Positions 1-8,973 are shown, counted from the first letter of the stretch. The stretch: 64,000 nucleotides of DNA from Pseudomonas capeferrum (GCF_013523055.1 NZ_JAAMQM010000016.1:100593-164592); one strand, 5' to 3'. Program-made: numbers and translations. The notes: generated by a model not told the origin, from the letters alone.

Positions 1-1
1 G

Positions 2-2626
2 ACCGGCGCGGGTTTCGATTACGCGGTGCTCAAGGATTATGCCGATCGTGTCCAGGTCCAGCTGCAACGGGTCAAGGATGTCGGCAAGGTCGAACTGGTC
101 GGTCTGCAGGACGAGAAAATCTGGATCGAGCTATCCAATGTCAAGCTGGCCACCCTAGGCATTCCCCTGGCGACGGTGCAGCAGGCACTGGAGGCGCAGA
201 ACGCGGTGAGCACGGCGGGTTTCTTCGAGACTCCGCGCGAGCGATTGCAACTGCGGGTCAGCGGACGCTTCGACAGTGTCGAGCAGATCCGGGAATTCCC
301 GATCCAGGTGGGCGACCGCACCTTGCGCATCGGCGATATCGCCGAAGTCCATCGCGGTTTCAACGATCCGCCGGCGCCACGCATGCGCTTCATGGGCGAG
401 GACGCCATTGGCCTGGCGGTATCGATGAAGGACGGCGGCGACATCCTGGCACTGGGCAAGTCCCTGGAGAACGAGTTCGCCCGCCTGGCCCACAGCCTGC
501 CGGCGGGCATGGAGCTGCGCAAGGTATCGGACCAGCCGGCGGCGGTGAAGAACGGCGTCGGCGAATTCGTCCAGGTGCTGGTCGAGGCGTTGGCCATCGT
601 GCTGCTGGTGAGCTTCTTCTCGCTGGGCATGCGTACCGGCCTGGTGGTCGCCCTGACCATCCCGCTGGTACTGGCCATGACCTTTGCCATCATGCATTAC
701 CTGGGCATCGGCCTGCACAAGATCTCCCTGGGCGCGCTGGTGCTGGCCCTGGGCTTGCTGGTGGATGACGCGATCATTGCGGTGGAGATGATGGCGATCA
801 AGATGGAGCAGGGTTTCGATCGTCTCAAGGCGGCGAGTTATGCCTGGTCCAGCACGGCCTTCCCGATGCTCACCGGCACGCTGATCACGGCGGCGGGCTT
901 CCTGCCGATCGCCACTGCCGCGTCGAGCACAGGCGAATATACCCGCTCGATCTTCCAGGTCGTGACCATTGCGCTACTGACTTCCTGGGTGGCCGCGGTG
1001 GTCTTCGTCCCTTACCTGGGCGATCGTCTGCTGCCGGACCTGGCCAAGCGCCATGCCGCTCGCCATGGCAGCGGTGGACAGGAGAGCGATCCCTACGGCA
1101 CGCCCTTCTATCAGCGCGTGCGGCGCGTGGTGGGGTGGTGTGTCCAGCGCCGCAAGACCGTGATCGTGCTGACCCTGGCCGCTTTTGTCGGCAGCATCCT
1201 GCTGTTCCGGTTCGTGCCTCAACAGTTCTTCCCGGCCTCGGCGCGCCCCGAACTGATGGTCGACCTCAAGCTGGCCGAGGGCGCCTCCCTGAGCAACACC
1301 ACCGAGCAGGTCAAGCGATTGGAGACACTGCTCAAGGAACGGCCAGGTATCGACAACTACGTGGCCTATATCGGCACTGGGTCGCCACGTTATTACCTGC
1401 CGCTGGACCAACAGCTTCCGGCGACCAGCTTTGCCCAGTTCGTGGTGCTGGCCAGTTCCATCGAGGACCGGGAAGCATTGCGGACCTGGCTGATCGATAC
1501 GCTCGACGAGCAGTTCCCTGAGCTGCGTGGACGCGTTACCCGCCTGGAAAACGGACCGCCGGTAGGCTACCCGGTGCAGTTTCGCGTGACCGGCGAGCAC
1601 ATCGAACAGGTCCGCGCCTTGGCGCGGGAAGTCGCCGCCAAGGTGCGCGAGAACCCGCGTGTCACCAATGTGCACCTGGACTGGGAAGAGCCAAGCAAGA
1701 CGATCTTCCTCAATATCGACCAGGATCGCGCCCGTGCCTTGGGCGTGAGCACCGCGCGCCTGGCCAGTGTCCTGCAAAGCTCGCTGACCGGTTCGACCGT
1801 CAGCCAGTACCGTGAAGACAACGAGCTGATCGAGATCCTTCTGCGCGGTACTTCACGTGAGCGCACCGAACTGAGCAGTCTGGGCAGTCTCGCCGTGCCT
1901 ACCGACAACGGTCAAAGCGTGGCGCTGTCGCAAGTGGCGACCCTGGAATACGGTTTCGAGGAAGGCATCATCTGGCACCGCAACCGCCTGCCTACCGTGA
2001 CGGTACGCGCCGATATCTACGGCAAGGAGCAGCCGGCAACCCTGACCCATCAGATCTACCCGACCCTGGCCGCCGTGGAAGCGAAGTTGCCGGATGGCTA
2101 CCTGCTGGAAGTCGGCGGTACCGTGGAGGATTCGGGGCGGGGACAGAGGTCGGTGAACGCCGGCATGCCGCTGTTCATCGTCGTGGTCCTGAGCCTGCTG
2201 ATGCTGCAATTGCGCAGTTTCTCGCGCACGGTGATGGTGTTCCTGACCGCGCCGCTGGGGCTGATCGGCGTGACGCTGTTCCTGCTGGTGTTCCGTCAGC
2301 CGTTCGGCTTCGTCGCCATGCTCGGTACCATTGCCTTGGCGGGGATGATCATGCGCAATTCGGTGATCCTGGTGGACCAGATCGAGCAGGATATCAGCGC
2401 GGGTCTCGATCCCTGGCAGGCCATCATCGAGGCTACCGTTCGCCGCTTCCGGCCGATCGTGCTGACCGCGCTCGCGGCGGTGCTGGCGATGATCCCGCTT
2501 TCGCGCAGCGTGTTCTATGGCCCGATGGCCGTGGCGATCATGGGTGGGCTGACGGTAGCCACCGCGCTGACGTTGCTGTTCCTGCCGGCCCTGTACGCCG
2601 CCTGGTTCAGGGTCAAGAAAACCTGA
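2..2626 (+). CDS. RND-family efflux transporter permease (5' end outside window)
   Basis: Inner-membrane proton-driven pump subunit of the resistance-nodulation-division family. The frame is open from the first bases, so the first ATG/GTG inside the window is not the start; about 874 residues are visible against roughly 1,020-1,050 for the family, so about 150 N-terminal residues are missing. Hydrophobic segments cluster in two blocks, the first containing GLLVDDAI, the TM4 motif with the paired Asp residues of the proton relay, the second containing AGMIMRNSVILVDQI, separated by large periplasmic porter loops. Its adaptor and outer-membrane partners are not in the window, so the substrate cannot be assigned. 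Confidence 0.93.
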   Translation, partial: TGAGFDYAVLKDYADRVQVQLQRVKDVGKVELVGLQDEKIWIELSNVKLATLGIPLATVQQALEAQNAVSTAGFFETPRERLQLRVSGRFDSVEQIREFPIQVGDRTLRIGDIAEVHRGFNDPPAPRMRFMGEDAIGLAVSMKDGGDILALGKSLENEFARLAHSLPAGMELRKVSDQPAAVKNGVGEFVQVLVEALAIVLLVSFFSLGMRTGLVVALTIPLVLAMTFAIMHYLGIGLHKISLGALVLALGLLVDDAIIAVEMMAIKMEQGFDRLKAASYAWSSTAFPMLTGTLITAAGFLPIATAASSTGEYTRSIFQVVTIALLTSWVAAVVFVPYLGDRLLPDLAKRHAARHGSGGQESDPYGTPFYQRVRRVVGWCVQRRKTVIVLTLAAFVGSILLFRFVPQQFFPASARPELMVDLKLAEGASLSNTTEQVKRLETLLKERPGIDNYVAYIGTGSPRYYLPLDQQLPATSFAQFVVLASSIEDREALRTWLIDTLDEQFPELRGRVTRLENGPPVGYPVQFRVTGEHIEQVRALAREVAAKVRENPRVTNVHLDWEEPSKTIFLNIDQDRARALGVSTARLASVLQSSLTGSTVSQYREDNELIEILLRGTSRERTELSSLGSLAVPTDNGQSVALSQVATLEYGFEEGIIWHRNRLPTVTVRADIYGKEQPATLTHQIYPTLAAVEAKLPDGYLLEVGGTVEDSGRGQRSVNAGMPLFIVVVLSLLMLQLRSFSRTVMVFLTAPLGLIGVTLFLLVFRQPFGFVAMLGTIALAGMIMRNSVILVDQIEQDISAGLDPWQAIIEATVRRFRPIVLTALAAVLAMIPLSRSVFYGPMAVAIMGGLTVATALTLLFLPALYAAWFRVKKT

Positions 2627-2650
2627 GCGCGATCCTGGGTCGGGTGATGG

Positions 2651-3145
2651 TCACTCGACCCGGATTTCACCACTGAACACCAGGGTGGCCCGGCAGCGCC
2701 GGCACAGGTAGCGCCTGCCCTGACGGACCAGCGTGTGCCGCTGCGCGGTGAAGGGGAAATCGCTGTCCGGGCAAGGGCAGCGGTAGATGTAGCGTTGCGT
2801 GCTGCGCCGCTTGACCGCGTAGTTGTGGCAGCGCTGCGCGGGCAGTTCATAGACGCCACGCATGATCGCTTGCCATTCCTGGCCATGAGGCTGGATACGA
2901 TCGCCGAACACCTGATGGGCCACCAGGTGGGCAACTTCGTGAGCCACGGTCTGGCGCAGGAAATCTTCGCTGTTTTCCCGATACAGCTGCAGGTTGAAGC
3001 GCAGCAGATTCTCGTGCAGATGGGCAACGCCCGCTTTCTGCCCGCGCAGCTTGAAACTCACTTCGGCACGGGGAAAGGGACGCTTGAAGAAGGCTTCGGC
3101 TTGTTGGTAACAGGTTTCGACTCGGTGTCTGAGCAGCTCGGGCAT
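2651..3145 (-). CDS. sprT: SprT-family zinc metalloprotease-like protein
   Basis: 164-residue SprT-like protein. The zinc-protease signature VAHEVAHLVAH is present, with His69, Glu70 and His73 as the expected metal and catalytic residues. A C-terminal Cys-rich segment (CPCPD then LCRRCRATL) looks like the zinc ribbon usual in this family. The start is backed by an AGGAG-type ribosome site upstream. The gene is convergent with the RND gene, 24 bases away. The cellular role of bacterial SprT is poorly known; protease activity is inferred from the motif only. Confidence 0.93.
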   Translation of the reverse strand: MPELLRHRVETCYQQAEAFFKRPFPRAEVSFKLRGQKAGVAHLHENLLRFNLQLYRENSEDFLRQTVAHEVAHLVAHQVFGDRIQPHGQEWQAIMRGVYELPAQRCHNYAVKRRSTQRYIYRCPCPDSDFPFTAQRHTLVRQGRRYLCRRCRATLVFSGEIRVE

Positions 3146-3268
3146 GGCGATAGGGTCTCCTCGCCAACATTATGCCGCAAGCGCGCGAGCCCTGCGGAGC
3201 CTCCGATCGGCGCGTCGCCAGGGGCCGAGGCGTATCGCCCCTGGCCAAGCATCCTTCGGTACCGGGCG

Positions 3269-3868
3269 TCAGTTGGTATAGACAGGTCCGACGCCCAGAC
3301 CCCAGATGATCACGGTGGCGGCCATGATCGCCACCAGGACCACCAGACCGACCGCCAGCACCGAACTGGAGAACAGGAAGCCTTCATCCGAGGGAATGTT
3401 CATGAAGGTCGGCAACCCGACATACAACAGGTACACCGTGTAGCAGATGGCGGCGGTACCCACCACCATGCCTAGCCAGAGGTGCGGATAGAGAGCCGCA
3501 AGACCACCGATGAATAGTGGGGTGGCGGTATAGGTGGCGAAGGCGATGCACTGGGCCATGCTGGGCGTGGCGTCATAGGTGCGCGCCATCCAATGGATGA
3601 AAGCGCCCATGACGGCCACGCCGCCGAGCATCGCCAGGTAAGACATGATGCTCATCCAAAGGGCGCTTTCAGTGGTCAACATCACGGCGGGTCGGTCGCC
3701 GATCACCCAACCGACCTGGGTCGTGCCGATGAAGGCCGATATCGCCGGTACTGCCGCAAGGATCAGGGTGTGGGTCAGGTACATGTGGCCGATGCTTTCA
3801 TCCTCTCCCCGGATTTCCTTCCATTCCTGGTCGGGATGGGTGAACAACCCCAGAACGTGGTGGATCAT
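3269..3868 (-). CDS. Yip1-family multi-pass membrane protein
   Basis: 199-residue integral membrane protein beginning MIHHVLGLFTHPDQEW, a hallmark N-terminus of the bacterial Yip1-domain proteins, followed by about five hydrophobic segments. I chose the inner ATG at 3868, not the upstream one, because AGGAG lies eight bases before it and the family similarity starts there. It is transcribed away from ttcA. The function is unknown; the Yip1 family in eukaryotes acts in membrane traffic, which cannot be carried over to bacteria. Confidence 0.85.
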   Translation of the reverse strand: MIHHVLGLFTHPDQEWKEIRGEDESIGHMYLTHTLILAAVPAISAFIGTTQVGWVIGDRPAVMLTTESALWMSIMSYLAMLGGVAVMGAFIHWMARTYDATPSMAQCIAFATYTATPLFIGGLAALYPHLWLGMVVGTAAICYTVYLLYVGLPTFMNIPSDEGFLFSSSVLAVGLVVLVAIMAATVIIWGLGVGPVYTN

Positions 3869-4132
3869 GCCAGTCACTCCTATCGTCGTTGCCCGCACCC
3901 GTTTAAGACGCGGGAGACCCGAGGGGGGAGGCCAACGACCGATCAAGCGGCGAAGTGGCCTTATGACGGAGTATAGGAAGCGCCATTCGGCGCACAGTCG
4001 GCTTTTTAGAGCAAATCGCGCTCTCCGGGCTGTTGCTGATTCCCTTGCCGTCTTATCGGAAGGGGCCTACGCCAGCGCGCGGTTTGTGCGTAAAATAGTC
4101 GGCTTTTGTCACACCTCGCGGATTCAAGCGCT

Positions 4133-4957
4133 ATGGGCACCCTCTCGGTCAACCAGAACAAACTGCAAAAACGCCTGCGACGCCTCGCCGGCGAAGCCAT
4201 CACCGACTTCAACATGATCGAGGATGGCGACAAGGTCATGGTCTGCCTGTCCGGCGGCAAGGACAGCTACACCATGCTCGATGTTCTGCTGCACCTGCAG
4301 AAGGTGGCGCCGATCAAGTTCGAGATCGTCGCGGTGAACATGGACCAGAAGCAGCCCGGCTTCCCCGAGCACGTGCTGCCGGCCTACCTGGCTACCCTGG
4401 GCGTCGAGTACCACATCGTCGAGAAGGACACCTACTCGGTAGTCAAGGAGCTGATCCCCGAGGGCAAGACCACCTGCTCGCTGTGTTCGCGTCTGCGCCG
4501 AGGCACCCTGTATACTTTCGCCGACGAGATCGGCGCGACCAAGATGGCGCTTGGGCATCATCGCGACGATATCGTCGAGACGTTCTTCCTCAACATGTTC
4601 TTCAACGGCACTCTCAAGGCCATGCCACCGAAGCTGCGCGCCGACGATGGGCGCAACGTGGTGATCCGTCCGCTGGCCTACTGCAGCGAGAAGGACATCC
4701 AGGCCTACTCCGACCTCAAGGAATTTCCGATCATCCCGTGCAACCTGTGCGGCTCCCAGGAGAACCTGCAGCGCCAGGTGGTCAAGGACATGCTGGTGGA
4801 GTGGGAGCGCAAGCATCCGGGGCGTACCGAAAGCATTTTCCGCGGCCTGCAGAACGTGGTGCCGTCGCAGCTCGCCGACCGCAACCTGTTCGACTTCGGC
4901 AGCCTGACGATCGACGAGAGCGCGACGCCGCGTTTCCTCGACGTGCTGAACCTCTGA
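4133..4957 (+). CDS. ttcA: tRNA 2-thiocytidine(32) synthetase
   Basis: 274-residue ATP-dependent thiolase that makes 2-thiocytidine at tRNA position 32. The PP-loop SGGKDS is at residues 40-45. Two Cys pairs, CSLC (115/118) and CNLC (203/206), match the iron-sulfur site of TtcA. The start MGTLSVNQNK is the family N-terminus; the longer frame from 4106 is not supported. A TAAAAT at 4091-4096 could be the -10 element. Four bases separate it from the next gene, so the two are probably co-transcribed. Confidence 0.97.
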   Translation: MGTLSVNQNKLQKRLRRLAGEAITDFNMIEDGDKVMVCLSGGKDSYTMLDVLLHLQKVAPIKFEIVAVNMDQKQPGFPEHVLPAYLATLGVEYHIVEKDTYSVVKELIPEGKTTCSLCSRLRRGTLYTFADEIGATKMALGHHRDDIVETFFLNMFFNGTLKAMPPKLRADDGRNVVIRPLAYCSEKDIQAYSDLKEFPIIPCNLCGSQENLQRQVVKDMLVEWERKHPGRTESIFRGLQNVVPSQLADRNLFDFGSLTIDESATPRFLDVLNL

Positions 4958-4961
4958 CCTT

Positions 4962-5633
4962 ATGCGCGATTACCAGTGGTTGCACGAATACTGCCTCAAT
5001 CGCTTCGGTTCCGCCGCGGCGCTCGAGGCTTCCCTGCCACAGCCCAAGACTGCCGCGCAGTTGCGGGCCATCGCGGAAGACCGTTACCTGTCGATGCTGG
5101 CTCGGCGGGTGTTCCGAGCCGGGCTCAAGCACAGCCTGGTCGATGCCAAATGGCCCGCCTTCGAGCAAGTGTTCTTTGGCTTCGATCCCGAGAAGGTCGT
5201 GCTCATGGGCGCCGAGCACCTGGAGCGGCTGATGCAGGACACGCGCATCATCCGCCATCTGGGCAAGCTCAAGAGTGTGCCGCGCAACGCGCAGATGATG
5301 CTCGACCTGCAGAAGGAAAAGGGCAGCTTCGCGGCTTTCATCGCCGACTGGCCGGTGACCGACATCGTCGGCCTGTGGAAATACCTGGTCAAGCATGGCA
5401 ATCAGCTTGGCGGTCTCTCCGCGCCGCGTTTCCTGCGCATGATCGGCAAGGACACTTTCGTTCCCACCGATGACATGAGCGCCGCGCTGATCGCCCAGGA
5501 GGTCATCGACAAGCGTCCTACCAGCCAGCGCGACCTGGCGCAGGTGCAGCAGGCATTCAACCTGTGGCACGAGCAAAGCGGTCGGCCGTTGTGCCAGCTG
5601 TCGGTGATGCTGGCGCATACGGTGAATCATTGA
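4962..5633 (+). CDS. DNA-3-methyladenine glycosylase I family protein, divergent
   Basis: 223-residue protein whose middle (VFRAGLKHSLVDAKWPAFEQ) matches the adenine-glycosylase fold of Tag, which removes 3-methyladenine from alkylated DNA. The N-terminus MRDYQWLHEYCLNRFG lacks the Cys/His pattern by which classical Tag binds zinc, and the C-terminus lacks the paired HxxxC, so it belongs to a divergent branch. It follows ttcA by four bases. A repair role is plausible, but the substrate is not proven by sequence. Confidence 0.8.
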   Translation: MRDYQWLHEYCLNRFGSAAALEASLPQPKTAAQLRAIAEDRYLSMLARRVFRAGLKHSLVDAKWPAFEQVFFGFDPEKVVLMGAEHLERLMQDTRIIRHLGKLKSVPRNAQMMLDLQKEKGSFAAFIADWPVTDIVGLWKYLVKHGNQLGGLSAPRFLRMIGKDTFVPTDDMSAALIAQEVIDKRPTSQRDLAQVQQAFNLWHEQSGRPLCQLSVMLAHTVNH

Positions 5634-5647
5634 GTCAGCGGCGCTTC

Positions 5648-5757
5648 GTTCGCGGGCAAGCCCTGATGCCGGTCAGTCAGGGCCAATGGGCTGCCATGCG
5701 GCCTTGAACGCAGGCTGTGAGGCTTGACTGGCCGAAACCAGGACAAGCCCGCGAATG
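5648..5757. repeat. Degenerate REP-like inverted pair between convergent genes
   Basis: GTTCGCGGGCAAGCCC at 5648-5663 faces GGACAAGCCCGCGAA at 5741-5755. The two are imperfect inverted copies of the Pseudomonas REP core. The element fills the gap between the converging Tag-like and DUF2069 genes, where it may help to end transcription. Confidence 0.45.
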
Positions 5758-5774
5758 GCGGCAGCCCTACAGGA

Positions 5775-6188
5775 TCAGGCCCCTTCCCCCGCCACCCGCC
5801 GGTCATGCTGGAACCGCCAGCGCACGTACAGCAGCGCGCTGACGAAAAGCACCAGGCTGATCGCGACTTCCAGGCAGCCGAACAGCATGCGCGCCGGATC
5901 GAAGGCTGCCAGCACGCCTTTGATGAAGTAGAGGTTCACCATGAAGCAGGTCCAGGCATGTGCCCGGGCGCTGCCCATCCACATGCCCGGCAACAGCACC
6001 AGCAGCGGCAACAGCTCGATGGCCAGGATCACTTCGATGCGGGCGCCGTGCAGGTTGGCAAACCACAGGTCGTGAATGCCCAGCAGGGCGATCAGGCCCA
6101 GCAGGCTGGCCATGCTCAGGGCCCGCGCCAGGCGCAGGCGCGGCGCCAGCCAGGCAAGCGTCGGTAGCGTTTTCGGTCTGCTAGCCAC
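5775..6188 (-). CDS. DUF2069 small integral membrane protein
   Basis: 137-residue protein with about four hydrophobic helices (for example LLGLIALLGIHDLW and VILAIELLPLLVLLPG), the layout of DUF2069 proteins. The likely start is the GTG at 6188, which overlaps the end of wrbA by eight bases and removes an out-of-frame shadow of wrbA from the longer frame. It is the last gene of the arsC-wrbA-DUF2069 operon. No function is known. Confidence 0.8.
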   Translation of the reverse strand: MASRPKTLPTLAWLAPRLRLARALSMASLLGLIALLGIHDLWFANLHGARIEVILAIELLPLLVLLPGMWMGSARAHAWTCFMVNLYFIKGVLAAFDPARMLFGCLEVAISLVLFVSALLYVRWRFQHDRRVAGEGA

Positions 6189-6786
6189 GGTCGCCCGCCA
6201 AGGCCCTGGCGGTCTCCGCCAGGCGTTTGCCCAAGGCGCGGCACAACGCGATCTCATGCTCATCCAGGTCGCGCTTGCCGTCCGCGCCGGCGTGATGACT
6301 GGCGCCATAGGGAGTGCCACCACCACGGGTCTCCAGCAGCGCCGATTCGCTGTAAGGCAGGCCCAGGACCAGCATGCCGTGGTGCATCAGGGGCAGGAGC
6401 ATGGACAGCAGAGTGGTCTCCTGACCGCCATGCAGGCTCGCGGTAGAGGTAAACACCGCTCCCGGCTTGCCCACCAGTTCGCCACCCAGCCACAGGCTGC
6501 TGGTACCGTCGAGGAAGTACTTCAGCGGTGCCGCCATGTTGCCGAAGCGGGTCGGGCTGCCCAGGGCGAGGCCGGAGCAGTGGCGCAGGTCGTCGAGCGT
6601 GGCGTACAGCGCGCCAGTGACCGGGATGTCCGGCGCCACGGCTTCGCACTCGGTCGAGATCGCCGGGACGGTGCGCAGGCGCGCTTCCATGCCGGCCATC
6701 TCGACGCCACGGGCGATGTGCCGGGCCATCTCGCTGGTCGAGCCGTGGCGGCTGTAGTAAAGCACCAGGATGTAAGGCGCGCTCAC
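6181..6786 (-). CDS. wrbA: NAD(P)H:quinone oxidoreductase, flavodoxin type (WrbA)
   Basis: 201-residue flavodoxin-fold quinone reductase. The FMN phosphate-binding loop appears as YYSRHGSTSEMA near the N-terminus and the GSPTRFGNMA motif follows near residue 80. Proteins of this family reduce quinones with two electrons and so limit oxidative stress. The start is a GTG that overlaps the TGA of arsC in a GTGA junction, a sign of translational coupling. The length is that expected for WrbA. Confidence 0.95.
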   Translation of the reverse strand: MSAPYILVLYYSRHGSTSEMARHIARGVEMAGMEARLRTVPAISTECEAVAPDIPVTGALYATLDDLRHCSGLALGSPTRFGNMAAPLKYFLDGTSSLWLGGELVGKPGAVFTSTASLHGGQETTLLSMLLPLMHHGMLVLGLPYSESALLETRGGGTPYGASHHAGADGKRDLDEHEIALCRALGKRLAETARALAGDRG

Positions 6787-7136
6787 GGCAGGATCTCCAG
6801 TATCTTCTCCGGTGGTCGACCGATCACGGCCTTGTCGCCGACGACCAGGATCGGCCGTTCGATCAGTTTCGGATGCTGGACCATGGCCTCGATCAGCTGC
6901 GCATCGGTCAAGGCCGGATCGGACAGGCCGAGGGACTTGTATTCATCCTCTCCGGTACGCATGAGCTGACGCGCAGCGACGCCCAGCTTGTCGAGCACGG
7001 CGACGAGGGTGGCGGCGTCCGGCGGCGTCTCGAGATAGCGCACGACCGTAGGCGCCAGGCCGCGGGCTTCGAGCAGCTCCAGGGCGCCACGGGATTTCGA
7101 GCAGCGCGGGTTATGATAGAGAATCAGATCAGTCAT
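6783..7136 (-). CDS. arsC: Arsenate reductase family protein (ArsC/YfgD type)
   Basis: 117-residue thioredoxin-fold protein with HNPRCSKSR at the N-terminus, where the Cys is the catalytic residue of glutaredoxin-linked arsenate reductases. The start MTDLILYHN is used, not the longer upstream frame that runs into the divergent gene. It is first in a coupled operon with wrbA and DUF2069, and there is no arsB, arsR or arsH nearby. It may be the YfgD-like housekeeping paralogue and not a dedicated resistance enzyme. Confidence 0.88.
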   Translation of the reverse strand: MTDLILYHNPRCSKSRGALELLEARGLAPTVVRYLETPPDAATLVAVLDKLGVAARQLMRTGEDEYKSLGLSDPALTDAQLIEAMVQHPKLIERPILVVGDKAVIGRPPEKILEILP

Positions 7137-7221
7137 GACGGGTCGCATCCAGCTGGGTGTGGCGGCTATTCTAACCGCAGGGACTGCTCCCTTTGCTTGA
7201 AACTTAGAGAAGGATTGACCC

Positions 7222-7686
7222 ATGGCAAGGCGTTTCGCAGTAGCACTGGCCATTACCACGAGCCTGTTGCTCGGCGGTTGCGGCGCGGATTACGGCGTGG
7301 ACCAGCATGGCAACACGGTCAAGGCCGAACAGCTCGAAGGGCAATGGCTGGTACTCAACTACTGGGCCGAGTGGTGTGGCCCGTGCCGCACGGAAATTCC
7401 CGAGCTCAACGCCGCAGCGAAGCAGTGGCAGGCGCAGGGCATCAAAGTGGTCGGCGTGAATTTCGATGGCTTGCAGGGCCAGGATCTGAAACAGGCCAGC
7501 GAAACCTTGGGCATTGACTTCACCGTCCTGGCCGAGGACCCGGCCGAGCGCTATGACCTGCCACGCAGCGAAGCGCTGCCGGTGACCTACATCATCGACG
7601 ACAAGGGCAAGGTCCGTGAGCAGTTGATGGGCGAGCAGACGCTCGAGGGGTTGCAGGCGAAGATCAAGGCGCTCAAGGGGGCTTGA
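7222..7686 (+). CDS. TlpA/ResA-like thioredoxin-fold lipoprotein
   Basis: 154 residues with a lipoprotein signal (LLLGGC, lipidated Cys20) and a thioredoxin fold with WAEWCGPC (Cys52, Cys55). It is thus a membrane-anchored periplasmic disulfide reductase or isomerase of the TlpA group, roles that in other bacteria include cytochrome c maturation and general thiol repair. The ATG at 7222 is preceded by an AGAAGGA-like site. It is divergent from arsC, with about 85 bases between starts. The specific client is unknown. Confidence 0.92.
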   Translation: MARRFAVALAITTSLLLGGCGADYGVDQHGNTVKAEQLEGQWLVLNYWAEWCGPCRTEIPELNAAAKQWQAQGIKVVGVNFDGLQGQDLKQASETLGIDFTVLAEDPAERYDLPRSEALPVTYIIDDKGKVREQLMGEQTLEGLQAKIKALKGA

Positions 7687-7816
7687 GGTTTTTTGGGGTG
7701 GGTGAGGGTGTCTCGGGGTTGCAGGACAGGATTCGGGAGGGTGTCGTAGCTGGCAGGGCAGGCTTTAGAGCGCGTTATGGCGGCCAGGCGCATGTCTTGG
7801 GCCTTGCGGCGCCCTT

Positions 7817-8100
7817 GAGATCGAGCACCGCCTGCGCGGCGCTTCGCGGGTAAATCGCATCGGCGAACCGCCGCTCCCACATTTGTTGCACCGTACCATG
7901 GCCTGATAGACCGAGTTCTTAGCCTTGTTTGTACGACAAAGATATCGAGGCGTCAGCAACAGCCTTGATGCAATCTTCAGCCATGCACCAAGGCTGACAA
8001 CCCCAATCTCATAGGCCATGGCACGGTGCAACAAATGTGGGAGCGGCGGTTCGCCGATGCGATTTACCCGCGAAGCGCCGCGCGGGCGGCGCTCGATCTC
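7817..8100. repeat. Long REP-based inverted repeat, about 88-bp arms
   Basis: The arms 7817-7904 and 8013-8100 are nearly perfect inverted copies, with about three mismatches by eye, around a spacer of about 108 bases. Each arm carries a REP-like core (CCGCTCCCAC / GTGGGAGCGG) plus TTTACCCGCGAAGCGCC and extends well beyond a usual 35-bp REP. The element fills most of the 448-base gap between the thioredoxin lipoprotein and the META gene; the rest of the gap holds no gene. Confidence 0.85.
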
Positions 8101-8134
8101 GAGAGCACTGAAAGTGCCATGACAGGCACGTCAC

Positions 8135-8539
8135 CTAACCCTCTTCAGGCCAGAACCGCAGCGGCTTGCCCTCGACCGGCCAGAACCGCACCTGCTCGAT
8201 CGATGAGACATCCCAGCGCTGTACCGTCTGCAAAGCATCCAGAAAGCGCTGTTCCTGCTCCATCAGGGCCGGTGCGCACAGCTTGCGGGTCTTGCCGACC
8301 TGGCCGAAGGTCAACCGTTCGCCGTCGAGAGAGTAGGGCGCGAACCAATGGTTGCAACCCGCATTGCCATAGGCCCGGCCATCGGCGGCGAGCGTCAGGG
8401 TCAGATGGCTGTAATCGATCAACGGGCGTTCGCCTATCCACTCCAGCACATAGCTGCGCTCCTGCTGCAACTGAACGGGCTCGGCGGCGCAACCGAGCAG
8501 GCCGGTGCAGGCCAGCGCAGCAGTCAGCAGGTGCCTCAC
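8135..8539 (-). CDS. META-domain lipoprotein
   Basis: 134-residue exported protein. The GTG at 8539 overlaps the TGA of the upstream gene (GTGA). A short signal ends in LLGCAAE, a lipobox. The body contains AYGNAGCNHWFAPYSLDGERLTF, typical of META/HslJ-like domains, followed by EQRFLDALQ. Such proteins are envelope lipoproteins of unclear role, sometimes linked to heat or antibiotic tolerance. The long frame starting at 8917 is an overlap artefact. Confidence 0.85.
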   Translation of the reverse strand: MRHLLTAALACTGLLGCAAEPVQLQQERSYVLEWIGERPLIDYSHLTLTLAADGRAYGNAGCNHWFAPYSLDGERLTFGQVGKTRKLCAPALMEQEQRFLDALQTVQRWDVSSIEQVRFWPVEGKPLRFWPEEG

Positions 8540-8973
8540 TGAGCAGCCTCCTGGCAACGTGGGCACAGGTGGCGATCGCCTCGAAGGGTCCAGCCGAGCT
8601 CGACGATACGGGCGCTGGCAGCAGGCTGGCGAGCCTTGTTGCCTAACTTGGCATCCACGGCGAACTCGAAATCGAGGCTGGCGCCGCAGCCATCGCATTT
8701 CACCTGCCAGCTGCGAATCTCGAGCTCGCCGAACACCGGCCCGCTGGCCACGGCAACCCACTGGCCGCGTGGATTGATCAGATGGCGCACACTTTCCACG
8801 GTCAGGCGCATGGACAAACCCTTGCTGCCCTTGAGGCTGACCAGCAGGACATCGTCCTTCTGTATCGAGCCGCCATTGCCGGTAACCTGGTAGCGTCCAG
8901 GGACCAGCGCGCGGCATTCGATCAAGGTGTGTTGCGGGTTGAATAGGGTGTAGCGGAAATCGTGCTCGACCAT
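8536..8973 (-). CDS. Conserved Cys-rich protein of unknown function
   Basis: 145-residue soluble protein I do not recognise. The ATG at 8973 has GGAGGACCC directly upstream. The N-terminal half is beta-rich (FRYTLFNPQHTLIECRAL). Two CxxC pairs, CDGC and CPRC, sit in the C-terminal half and could form one split zinc knuckle. It is translationally coupled to the META lipoprotein gene. With no signal peptide it is probably cytoplasmic. Confidence 0.75.
   Translation of the reverse strand: MVEHDFRYTLFNPQHTLIECRALVPGRYQVTGNGGSIQKDDVLLVSLKGSKGLSMRLTVESVRHLINPRGQWVAVASGPVFGELEIRSWQVKCDGCGASLDFEFAVDAKLGNKARQPAASARIVELGWTLRGDRHLCPRCQEAAQ

Noticed and set aside
7817..8100. Small protein gene inside the inverted repeat
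   Set aside because: Frames such as the 89-residue one are made from the repeat itself and lack ribosome sites.
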